Source: Bacillota bacterium
Lineage (GTDB): Bacteria > Bacillota > Desulfitobacteriia > Desulfitobacteriales > Desulfitobacteriaceae
DNA: 5,607 nucleotides
Reading direction: 5' to 3'
Assembly: GCA_023390635.1 (NCBI GenBank)
Contig: JAEWCM010000030.1
Coordinates: 1 to 5,607 of the forward strand
Shown: piece by piece, positions 1 to 5,255 of the stretch
Layout: every line of letters starts with the position of its first letter
Position numbering within the stretch: position 1 is the stretch's first letter
The notes under the pieces: model-generated
Seen by the model: only the letters and a program-made list of their open reading frames with translations
Database searches by the model: none
Told to the model about the DNA's origin: nothing
Translations under genes and position numbers: made by a program

Positions 1-233
1 AACTGGAATTTATGATGTACCTGTATCAGAGAAAAGGGGAGGCTCTGCAGCATGAACGGAAAGAGGAGGTAGAACAGCTTATTCAATCCATTGAGGGCTT
101 TGAAACAAGTCATCTGAAAAAATGGACGGGGCCTTTTTTTGACCGTCTACAGTCTGAAGCGCAAATAGCTTTTTACCGGGATTTGGCCCGGCGGGCAAAA
201 TCGGGATTAGCCTGTGTATGGAGAACCAGATAG
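1..233 (+). CDS. TorD/DmsD-family molybdoenzyme chaperone, C-terminal end (partial)
   Basis: This is the last 76 codons of a gene that enters from the left edge; the frame is open from base 3 to the TAG at 231-233. The Met-Met at codon 12-17 is internal, because the residues before it (Leu-Glu-Phe) continue the family pattern of a helix beginning 'LEFM..L'. The end of the protein shows the usual TorD C-terminal layout: a segment with 'HLKKW' followed by 'PFFDRL' and then 'FYRDLA'. TorD/DmsD proteins are all-helical cytoplasmic chaperones that bind the Tat signal peptide of a molybdoenzyme catalytic subunit and hold it until cofactor insertion. The client is probably encoded upstream, outside the window. 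The next gene starts 49 bases downstream, so the three + strand genes probably form one operon. Family assignment rests on this short C-terminal piece only. Confidence 0.72.
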   Translation, partial: LEFMMYLYQRKGEALQHERKEEVEQLIQSIEGFETSHLKKWTGPFFDRLQSEAQIAFYRDLARRAKSGLACVWRTR

Positions 234-282
234 CATTTATCGACAGTACTTTCTTCTATTCTTGTAATGGGGAGTTGAGTTT

Positions 283-1440
283 ATGCTTCTTGAACAAGGT
301 GCTTATATGAGAATTAACCAGAGTCGTTGCCTGAACCAGCAGCATAACAGTGTGGAATGCCATCACTGTATTTCCCATTGTCCCGGGAAGGCCCTGGCTT
401 TACATGAAGGTCAGGTATATCGGTTTACCGAAAAATGTCTGGGCTGTGGCTTATGCTTAGCAGACTGTCCGACCCAAGTTTTCACTGCCAGTCAATGGGA
501 TGAACGTATGATCCTGAATGATGTTGAATCTCAGGGTGCGGCAGTGACTCAGATTTTCTGCGGCCGCCATGATACTCCTTTTTTAGGCAAAGAAGACAAG
601 GCGAAGGGGGCGATTCAAATACCGGGCTGTTTATCTGCCATATCTAAAGGTTTATGGTATGAGCTCGGTCTGAAGACGGAAGTTGAACTGCGTTTGGAGC
701 AATGCGGACGATGTCCATTGAACCAGTGTATGGAAGACCGGGGATATCTGGCAATAGCAACTGCGGAAGAATGGTTAAACGCTTCAGGGCACCCTGTGCA
801 TTTCTCTTATATTGAGGAAGCGGAGAAGGTAAAAAAGAAAAAGAAGCTAAAAGCAACATCCTCTGGGCTCAAAGTCACTTCCCGCCGTGATCTCTTTTTG
901 GCCTTGGCCGGTAAAAAAAAGGCAGAAGGCCTGCCAATCAGCGATGGGGCTAAACGAAATCCTTTTTTACCTGGAAAGTTTGGGCACCAGGCAGGAAAAG
1001 ACTTCCTGCCAGAATGGCGAAAAAACCTGGAACAGTATTATGCACCAAACTTTTGTGCGGAAGAAAGAGATTCCGCTTATTGGCCAACATTGAAGCTGGG
1101 AGATAAATGCGTAAACTGCGGGATGTGCAGCGCTTATTGTCCGACCCAGGCTTTGCAGATAATAATCAAGAACCGTCGATGCACTTATTCATTTAATAGT
1201 GGACGCTGCCTGGACTGCCGCATCTGTATGCTTGTTTGTCCGGCCCAAAATATCAGCCGGAGCCGAACTCCCATGGTTCGTCCTTTTGAAACCAAAGTGA
1301 TGGCCCAGTCTCCTGTCGTGCGGTGTAAATATTGCAATTCATATACCATTCCTAATGAGCAGGGGAAATGTTACTGGTGCGAGCAGGAAGTGGCTGCTAC
1401 AGAAGTTATGAATGATTTTCGTAAGCAGTTCGTGTGGTAA
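283..1440 (+). CDS. Cytoplasmic polyferredoxin (four [4Fe-4S] motifs) with C-terminal zinc-ribbon-like motif
   Basis: The product has 385 residues, no signal peptide and no membrane helix, so it should act in the cytoplasm as an electron carrier. An N-terminal pair of cluster motifs uses Cys16/26/29/33 (first spacing long, CX9CX2CX3CP) and Cys52/55/58/62. A middle part carries scattered cysteines (93, 116, 141, 144, 149). A lysine-rich linker follows at about 181-190. A second pair uses Cys276/279/282/286 and Cys309/312/315/319. The C-terminus has CX2C at 348/351 and CX2C at 363/366, typical of a zinc ribbon or rubredoxin-like knuckle. The ATG at 283 is chosen because GGGGAG lies 8 bases upstream; an in-frame ATG at 307 is possible but has a poorer site. 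I do not recognise a named gene. Its place between a TorD chaperone and a NosR/PceC-like membrane flavoprotein suggests it links cytoplasmic electron donors to that membrane protein. The ferredoxin nature is clear; the partner is inferred. Confidence 0.87.
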   Translation: MLLEQGAYMRINQSRCLNQQHNSVECHHCISHCPGKALALHEGQVYRFTEKCLGCGLCLADCPTQVFTASQWDERMILNDVESQGAAVTQIFCGRHDTPFLGKEDKAKGAIQIPGCLSAISKGLWYELGLKTEVELRLEQCGRCPLNQCMEDRGYLAIATAEEWLNASGHPVHFSYIEEAEKVKKKKKLKATSSGLKVTSRRDLFLALAGKKKAEGLPISDGAKRNPFLPGKFGHQAGKDFLPEWRKNLEQYYAPNFCAEERDSAYWPTLKLGDKCVNCGMCSAYCPTQALQIIIKNRRCTYSFNSGRCLDCRICMLVCPAQNISRSRTPMVRPFETKVMAQSPVVRCKYCNSYTIPNEQGKCYWCEQEVAATEVMNDFRKQFVW

Positions 1441-1464
1441 TTTGAAACTTATATGGTGAATTGA

Positions 1465-2856
1465 ATGAAATTTAAAAACAAACCTATAAACATTCGTTAT
1501 CTGCTGGGATGGCTGGCAGCCCTTTCCCTGCTGGCCGCCTTGGTTCGTCAGCATTTTAGTAACAAGGAAGATATTCTGGCCCTAATCCAGAAGCTTGAAC
1601 CTGCAGCTGTTCAGGTGCATCAATCGGAAGGAATGTATAAGACCTACGTAATAAGTGATAAAACGGACAAACTTTTGAGCTATGGGGTGATATCCTATGC
1701 TTCCGGCTACGGAGGGCCTATCACCTTACTGACAGAGATCAGTCCGCAAGGAAGCATTATCCGGATTACGATGCTGGAAAATTCCGAAACTCCTCTTTAC
1801 CTTGATAAAGTGATGAAAAAGGGTTATCCGGAAAATCTGGCAGGCAAAGAGATTACAAAACCCCTGGAAAGCAATCCTGATATTGATGTGGTCAGCGGCG
1901 CTACCCGCACAACCAAAGGCATTTTAATGGCTGTGGAAAAAGGAATGTATCAAGTGGGAAAAAATCAACTTCATTTGAATGTTCCGAATGTGGAAGGTCC
2001 ACATGTCCAGTGGACGGACGGAGCGGTGGTCGGGGTGCTGCTTGGTGCGATTGTGGCAGCCGGACGGAATATGAGAAAAGTGCGGCCGTGGCTGCTCGCG
2101 CTCTCAGTGATTGTGCTGGGCTTTGTTGCCAATGTCTCTCTGACGCTCGGAAACTATGTCAGTATTTTAACCGGGAAAATGCCTTCCCTTGTGGAAAGAC
2201 CGGTCTGGTATATTATGGTGATCGGGATTTTGGTAGTGGTACTTTTCTGGGGGAAGAACTTTTATTGCAGTTGGCTTTGCCCCTTTGGAGCGGCTCAAGA
2301 GGGGATTTATAAGGCGCTTAATCTCTTGAATTATCAAGTGCCCCGCCAAATAGTCGAAAAGGCAAGGAAGCTTCGCTGGCCGTTAATCTGGCTGGCCGTT
2401 CTGTTGGCTTTGCTTTACAATAATCCGGGAATTGCCAGCTACGAACCCTTTGCCGTTTTTTTCAGCGGAAATGGAAATACGGATCAATGGCTCATTATGG
2501 GGTTAATTCTCCTTTTATCCATTATAACCTTGCGCTTTTGGTGCCGCTGCTTCTGTCCGGTAGGAACGGTTCTCGATTTTCTGGCCACCCTGAAATACAA
2601 AGTAAAGCGTTATTGGCGTCAAAGATCAAAGGGCTTGCCTGATGAGAACAAAGATTGGGTAAGGTGCAGCGGGAAGAATATAAAAGAAAGTGGAAAAGAA
2701 GACAAGGATAAAGCAAAGTCTGCTCATTGCTCCTGCAGCAGCTGTAAGGCGGAGCAGGCAGAGCAGCGGAAGCAGAGCCCTTTAGATAAAATGATGGCAG
2801 GACTTATTTTAGGAATTGAAATTCTCATTCTGATCACCCTATTTCGAAATTTATGA
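1465..2856 (+). CDS. NosR/PceC-like membrane flavoprotein: FMN-binding domain plus two CX3CP motifs
   Basis: This 463-residue protein resembles the NosR / RdhC (PceC) family. Residues about 11-27 form a membrane anchor. Residues 30-180 form an FMN-binding domain ending in DVVSGATRT; in this family ApbE attaches FMN covalently to the Thr of the SGAT motif, here Thr147. Further hydrophobic segments lie near 184-201, 208-226, 247-263, 304-318, 341-358 and 443-460. Two NapH/NosR-type motifs follow helices: CSWLCP (Cys268, Cys272) and CRCFCP (Cys360, Cys364, with extra Cys362). By charge distribution the FMN domain faces outside and both Cys motifs face the cytoplasm. NosR has C-terminal ferredoxin clusters; here there is instead a charged linker with Cys401 and a CSCSSC stretch (422-427) before a seventh helix. 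It starts 24 bases after the polyferredoxin gene and is followed by a terminator. The role is probably electron transfer across the membrane to an exported enzyme. The TorD neighbour argues for a molybdoenzyme partner, rather than N2O reductase or a reductive dehalogenase. No apbE gene is in the window. Confidence 0.88.
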   Translation: MKFKNKPINIRYLLGWLAALSLLAALVRQHFSNKEDILALIQKLEPAAVQVHQSEGMYKTYVISDKTDKLLSYGVISYASGYGGPITLLTEISPQGSIIRITMLENSETPLYLDKVMKKGYPENLAGKEITKPLESNPDIDVVSGATRTTKGILMAVEKGMYQVGKNQLHLNVPNVEGPHVQWTDGAVVGVLLGAIVAAGRNMRKVRPWLLALSVIVLGFVANVSLTLGNYVSILTGKMPSLVERPVWYIMVIGILVVVLFWGKNFYCSWLCPFGAAQEGIYKALNLLNYQVPRQIVEKARKLRWPLIWLAVLLALLYNNPGIASYEPFAVFFSGNGNTDQWLIMGLILLLSIITLRFWCRCFCPVGTVLDFLATLKYKVKRYWRQRSKGLPDENKDWVRCSGKNIKESGKEDKDKAKSAHCSCSSCKAEQAEQRKQSPLDKMMAGLILGIEILILITLFRNL

Positions 2857-2890
2857 TCTTGAGTGTTTTGGCATCTGGTATTTTTAACGA

Positions 2891-2937
2891 GGCAGGCTCC
2901 TGTAGGCACCATGCACAGGAATCTGCCCCACTTTTTT
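2891..2937 (+). terminator. Intrinsic terminator after the NosR/PceC-like gene
   Basis: GGCAG (2891-2895) pairs with CTGCC (2923-2927), and TCCTGT (2898-2903) pairs with ACAGGA (2915-2920), with a small GC/AT internal loop. An inner GCA/TGC stem closes a three-base loop. A run of six T (2932-2937) follows three bases after the stem. It lies 34 bases past the stop of the + strand operon. On the - strand the hairpin is followed by TCGTTAAAAA, not a T run, so it would be a poor terminator for the converging moeA-like gene. Confidence 0.8.
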
Positions 2938-2971
2938 ATTGGGTATAAAAAAGCACGGAAAAAGGAGCCGA

Positions 2972-3715
2972 CTAAGATTTAAAGTTTATCAGATAAGCAT
3001 CCAATTGTTCGCCGGTCATGACATGCTTAGTCCCGGGGGGGATTTCCGCAAGGACATTACTGGAAATCAGAGAACTGAGAATCCCGTTTCCTTGTTCTCC
3101 TGTAAATTCAAACAGGGTCATTCCATAATCAAGATTTAATTTTCCTCGCAGAAATCGTCTGGTTGTGCTCAACTTTTTATATTCATTCTTTAAAATAACT
3201 TTAATTTTATGGGGCAAATATTCAGCGTGTCCGGTCATTTTTTTAATTAAGGGGACAGCCAATAATTGAAAAACAATGGCACTGGCAGCAGGATTGCCTG
3301 ACAGGCCCAAGATTATTTTTCCGTCTTTTACTGCAGCCAGGGAAGGAGAACCTGGTTTGATTTCAATTCCATGATAAAGGATTTGAGCCTGAATGGCCTC
3401 TAATGCTCTGCTTGTGACGTCATAATCACCGACAGAAGCACCGCCGGTGGTAATGATCAAATCACTTTGTTTTAATCCCTGATCAATTAGACTGGCGACA
3501 TCTTTCACTTTATCTTGTGCAGTAGCCATAATCGTTGGCTCTAAGCCCATTTCCCTGCAATAGCCGGCCAGCGTAAAAGAATTGCTATTGCGAATTTTTC
3601 CGGGACCCAGAGGCTGATCATAATCCACAAGTTCGTCGCCAATGCTGATAATTGCTATTTTAGGCTGTTGATAAACAGATACTCCCTTTATTCCCAGGCA
3701 AGCCAGCATCCCCAT
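2972..3715 (-). CDS. moeA-like C-terminal fragment (MoCF-type domain and domain IV)
   Basis: This is the downstream reading frame of the split gene, stopping at TAG 2974-2972. Counted from the ATG at 3715, it holds the MoCF molybdopterin-binding fold: IAIISIGDEL (20-29), a GKIRNSN segment (39-45), TTGGASVGDYD (89-99), a KPGSP segment (120-124) and GLSGNP (137-142). About 75 residues of the MoeA C-terminal beta-domain follow. Family members usually have GLPGNP; here the first Pro is Ser. The MoeA-like sequence extends upstream of this ATG to the frameshift (about 3757), which shows that the ATG is internal to the ancestral gene rather than a true start. Confidence 0.72.
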   Translation of the reverse strand: MGMLACLGIKGVSVYQQPKIAIISIGDELVDYDQPLGPGKIRNSNSFTLAGYCREMGLEPTIMATAQDKVKDVASLIDQGLKQSDLIITTGGASVGDYDVTSRALEAIQAQILYHGIEIKPGSPSLAAVKDGKIILGLSGNPAASAIVFQLLAVPLIKKMTGHAEYLPHKIKVILKNEYKKLSTTRRFLRGKLNLDYGMTLFEFTGEQGNGILSSLISSNVLAEIPPGTKHVMTGEQLDAYLINFKS

Positions 3716-3747
3716 CAGCGGTGCGGTTATAACGGATCCCTCTCGTG

Positions 3748-4194
3748 CTATCGTATCCCCAGAGAGATATCTTCTCCTATTGGTACGATATTTTTACCGG
3801 GCTTAAGGGGAGAAAAAATATGCAGTGCATCTCCAGCAACTTTTGTTGCTTCAAACTGTATTATGGTATCGGCACCGTCAGGAATCGGAGCTCCCGTCAA
3901 AATTTTTGCTGCCTTTCCGGCTGATATTTTTCGTTGTGGGACACATCCGGCAGGAATTTCTTCAATGATTTCCAAGATGGCAGGACTATCTTCAGCAGCA
4001 TTTGCAGTGTCTCCAGAAATCAAGGCATAACCATCATAAGGAGAACGGGCAAAGGGAGGTATGTTTTCCCGGGCTATGATAGACTCTCCCAGCACTTTAC
4101 CTAAGGCTTGGTAGGGAGAGACTGTTGTTTTTTCCATTGTAATATGATTTTCAAATAATAGGCTTTGGGCTTTTTCTAAAGATATCTTTCTCAA
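3748..4194 (-). CDS. moeA-like N-terminal fragment (residues 1-148)
   Basis: This is the upstream reading frame of the split gene, ending at TAG 3750-3748. It holds MoeA domains with SPYDGYAL (51-58; Asp54 corresponds to the conserved Asp of DGYA), then the TGAPIPDGAD block (Thr100 to Asp109) and the GEDI block (140-143). The last two residues, Ile147 and Arg148, come from the shifted frame and are not MoeA-like. By itself it lacks the nucleotide/molybdopterin-binding domain and should not be active as a molybdenumtransferase. Confidence 0.75.
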   Translation of the reverse strand: MRKISLEKAQSLLFENHITMEKTTVSPYQALGKVLGESIIARENIPPFARSPYDGYALISGDTANAAEDSPAILEIIEEIPAGCVPQRKISAGKAAKILTGAPIPDGADTIIQFEATKVAGDALHIFSPLKPGKNIVPIGEDISLGIR

Positions 4195-4203
4195 TTTCAG
4201 TCA

Positions 4204-4209
4204 CTCTCC
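4204..4209 (-). promoter_or_regulatory. Ribosome binding site deciding the TTG start of moeA-like gene
   Basis: On the - strand GGAGAG lies 9 bases before the TTG at 4194-4192. The TTG is immediately followed by a typical MoeA N-terminus (RKISLEKAQ), and no better ATG or GTG start lies in frame nearby. Confidence 0.6.
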
Positions 4210-4238
4210 ACAAAATAGATGTAGAAGATAAATTTATA

Positions 4239-4263
4239 CCATCCTCCTGTAAAAGGAGGATGG
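4239..4263 (-). other. Perfect 10-bp hairpin in the moeA leader containing CCTCCT/AGGAGG
   Basis: CCATCCTCCT (4239-4248) and AGGAGGATGG (4254-4263) are perfect inverted copies with a five-base loop. It sits 45 bases upstream of the TTG start of the moeA-like gene and would be in its leader RNA. On the - strand it is followed by TATAAATTTATC, which is U-rich but not a clean terminator tract; on the + strand it is followed by an A run. Its function is unknown. Confidence 0.5.
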
Positions 4264-4290
4264 ATAAAAAAGAGATGTCTGGGCAATGTC

Positions 4291-4319
4291 ATTATAAGAG
4301 ATTGAAATAGTTCCTTCTA
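4291..4319 (-). promoter_or_regulatory. Possible moeA promoter (consensus -10, weak -35)
   Basis: On the - strand a perfect TATAAT lies at 4296-4291. At a 17-base spacing the upstream hexamer is TAGAAG (4319-4314), a poor match to TTGACA, so the promoter may depend on an activator or be weak. The predicted start near 4284 would give a leader of about 90 bases that includes the 4239-4263 hairpin. Confidence 0.35.
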
Positions 4320-4442
4320 TCCTGAAAAACACCTACAAAAATAGAATAATATAACCATAAAATCACTACAGATTAAAAATCCATCGTTAAAAAGTATATA
4401 CAAGTAACTCAGTTTAAGTAGACCTTCTCTTTGTAAGAAAAT

Positions 4443-4513
4443 ACAAAAAAAAGCCCAATCTTTTGTAATTATCTACAATAGACTGGACCTTTTAAATTCT
4501 AGGGATATTTTCC
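4443..4513 (-). ncRNA. Candidate small RNA or attenuated leader (promoter to terminator about 70 bases)
   Basis: A good promoter at 4548-4520 predicts a transcript starting near 4513, and a strong intrinsic terminator ends at about 4445. The interval has no open reading frame of useful size with a ribosome binding site. The predicted RNA is therefore a short 5' single-stranded AU-rich part followed by the terminator hairpin. It could be a free-standing sRNA or the terminated leader of the moeA-like gene 250 bases downstream. It matches no family I recognise. Confidence 0.35.
4445..4486 (-). terminator. Intrinsic terminator with T8 tract
   Basis: The two 13-base arms, 4486-4474 and 4467-4455, pair with two mismatches around a six-base loop (4473-4468). 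On the - strand the stem is followed by GC and then eight T (4452-4445), an excellent U tract. On the + strand a shorter TTTT follows three bases after the stem, so weak termination in that direction is possible too. Confidence 0.65.
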
Positions 4514-4519
4514 ACAAGA

Positions 4520-4548
4520 ATTATAAGTCTTTTCCTTAATAAAAGCAA
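4520..4548 (-). promoter_or_regulatory. Sigma-70-type promoter TTGCTT-17-TATAAT
   Basis: On the - strand, TTGCTT (4548-4543) is followed after exactly 17 bases by a perfect TATAAT (4525-4520). A start near 4513 is expected. It lies downstream of the terminator of the right-hand operon and upstream of the T8 terminator, so it would start a separate short transcript, or the moeA transcript if the terminator is read through. Confidence 0.5.
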
Positions 4549-4607
4549 TGGATTTAATTTGAGATTATCAATCCAATATATCCCACATATCTCATATGAA
4601 ATAACTT

Positions 4608-4637
4608 GAGGGCAGCGTTGTGCGTCAAGCTGCCCTC
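4608..4637 (-). terminator. Hairpin terminator of the right-hand molybdoenzyme operon
   Basis: GAGGGCAGC and GCTGCCCTC are perfect 9-base inverted repeats with a 12-base loop. The hairpin begins 27 bases past the end of the iron-sulfur subunit gene on the - strand. The following AAGTTATTTC is only moderately T-rich, so termination may be incomplete. Confidence 0.6.
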
Positions 4638-4664
4638 GCTGCGGCACTGGAATTTAAGTAGCAA

Positions 4665-5216
4665 TCAGTCGATTTGAGTCCGCCGCGGTGAAATGTAGAA
4701 AACGGAGGGACGGGTGAGTCGCAAACTGGGCAGGGGGGCTGTGAGGCGGACCAGTCCGTCCAGCGGAGTGTTTTCGATTTCCACCAATCTGAGGGCCCGG
4801 GTAGGACAGGCGGCAGTGCAGAAAGGTGCCTGACTCTGATCGAGACGGTCGGCGCAAAGCTGACATTTGCTTGCTTTTCCCGTGTCTGGATTTATGGAAG
4901 GAGCACCAAAAGGGCAGGAGGCTACACAGGATTTGCAGGCGGTGCAACGTTCCGGAAAATGAGCAACAATGCCGTCTCTCCGTTTGGAATAGGCTCCTTT
5001 AGGACAAACCCGCATGCATTCCGGATTGACGCAATGATTGCAAGCGGTGGAAAGAAAGAATTGCTGGATCCCTTCCTGATTGGAGTTTTCCCTTTGACTG
5101 AGTTTGCGCCATTGCCCTTCTTCAGGGAGATGGTGATGAATCTGGCAGGCTTTAACGCAGGCCCCGCATCCCAGACATTTATTAGGATCGAGCACAAACC
5201 CCAACTGCTTTATCAT
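4665..5216 (-). CDS. DmsB/NrfC-type iron-sulfur subunit of a molybdoenzyme (four [4Fe-4S] motifs)
   Basis: The 183-residue product is the electron-transfer subunit of a DMSO-reductase-family complex. It passes electrons between the catalytic subunit and a membrane anchor or other carrier. Four cluster motifs are complete, with the family's usual interleaved order: Cys14/17/20/24, Cys59/62/67/71, Cys91/94/97/101 and Cys118/121/133/137. None of the 16 ligands is missing. It has no Tat signal, as usual for B subunits that are carried along by the A subunit. I chose the ATG at 5216 because AAGGGG lies 8 bases upstream and the resulting MIKQLGFVLD is the normal family N-terminus. An in-frame ATG at 5246 would add ten residues but has a weak site. 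The catalytic subunit gene ends 39 bases upstream and a terminator follows, so this is the last gene of its operon. The substrate cannot be read from this subunit. Confidence 0.9.
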   Translation of the reverse strand: MIKQLGFVLDPNKCLGCGACVKACQIHHHLPEEGQWRKLSQRENSNQEGIQQFFLSTACNHCVNPECMRVCPKGAYSKRRDGIVAHFPERCTACKSCVASCPFGAPSINPDTGKASKCQLCADRLDQSQAPFCTAACPTRALRLVEIENTPLDGLVRLTAPLPSLRLTRPSVFYISPRRTQID

Positions 5217-5224
5217 GTGATTTT

Positions 5225-5230
5225 CCCCTT
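5225..5230 (-). promoter_or_regulatory. Ribosome binding site deciding the start of the iron-sulfur subunit
   Basis: AAGGGG on the - strand ends 8 bases before the ATG at 5216-5214. This favours that start over the upstream in-frame ATG at 5246. Confidence 0.6.
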
Positions 5231-5255
5231 TCAAAAAAGAACCCATTCTCTTTGC

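Larger units (their letters stand above)
2972..4194 (-). pseudogene. moeA: moeA-like molybdopterin molybdenumtransferase, interrupted by a one-base frameshift
   Basis: MoeA inserts molybdate into adenylylated molybdopterin in the last step of basic molybdenum cofactor synthesis, in the cytoplasm. Read from 4194 downward, the frame gives the MoeA N-terminal and linker domains and then hits a TAG at codon 149. The rest of the protein continues in another frame. The break lies at a C4 run (3757-3760; GGGG on the coding strand) after Leu145-Gly146. Adding one G gives a seamless joint reading LGDTIAREGSVITAPL into the next domain, and a 407-residue protein, the normal MoeA size. The start is TTG at 4194-4192, with GGAGAG 9 bases upstream. 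No ribosome binding site is seen before the first ATG of the downstream part. The gene may be truly broken, corrected by slippage, or intact with an assembly error in the homopolymer. Apart from this it shows no other decay. It lies between two molybdoenzyme operons, which fits its role. Confidence 0.85.
4200..4664. other. AT-rich intergenic region without a convincing protein gene
   Basis: This gap separates the moeA-like gene from the second molybdoenzyme operon. I find no convincing protein-coding frame on either strand. It contains, from left to right, a perfect hairpin (4239-4263), a possible moeA promoter (about 4291-4319), an unexplained AT-rich stretch (about 4320-4440), a T8 hairpin terminator (4445-4486), a sigma-70-type promoter (4520-4548) and the terminator of the right-hand operon (4608-4637). 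The signals I could identify mostly read on the - strand. Confidence 0.6.

Noticed and set aside
644..859. Open frames opposite or overlapping the polyferredoxin gene.
   Set aside because: They overlap cysteine motifs of a clearly coding frame and show no family resemblance.
856..930. A Tat-like SRRDLFLAL stretch in the polyferredoxin (residues 200-208).
   Set aside because: It is internal, about 200 residues from the N-terminus, and followed by lysines rather than a hydrophobic signal helix and cleavage site.
2932..2953. A near-palindromic AT stretch (TTTTTTAT...ATAAAAAA) as a terminator for moeA.
   Set aside because: The stem is only A-T pairs and half of it is the T tract of the + strand terminator, so there is no independent support for a moeA terminator.
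3668..4030. A 120-codon open frame on the + strand opposite the moeA-like gene.
   Set aside because: The - strand encodes recognisable MoeA motifs across this interval; the + strand translation has no recognisable domain and no good ribosome binding site.
4260..4310. A 16-codon + strand frame beginning right after AGGAGG.
   Set aside because: The ATG abuts the Shine-Dalgarno-like sequence with no spacing, the site lies in a perfect hairpin, and no promoter is seen on that strand.
4200..4350. A Moco riboswitch upstream of moeA.
   Set aside because: The position would fit, but I see no matching multi-stem layout; the leader has only one simple hairpin. A covariance-model search for the Moco RNA motif would settle this.
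4559..4571. FNR-like palindrome TTGAGATTATCAA upstream of the 4520-4548 promoter.
   Set aside because: The half sites TTGA and TCAA are five bases apart; the FNR/CRP/CprK spacing is six. It also lies about 52 bases from the predicted start, so I do not call it.
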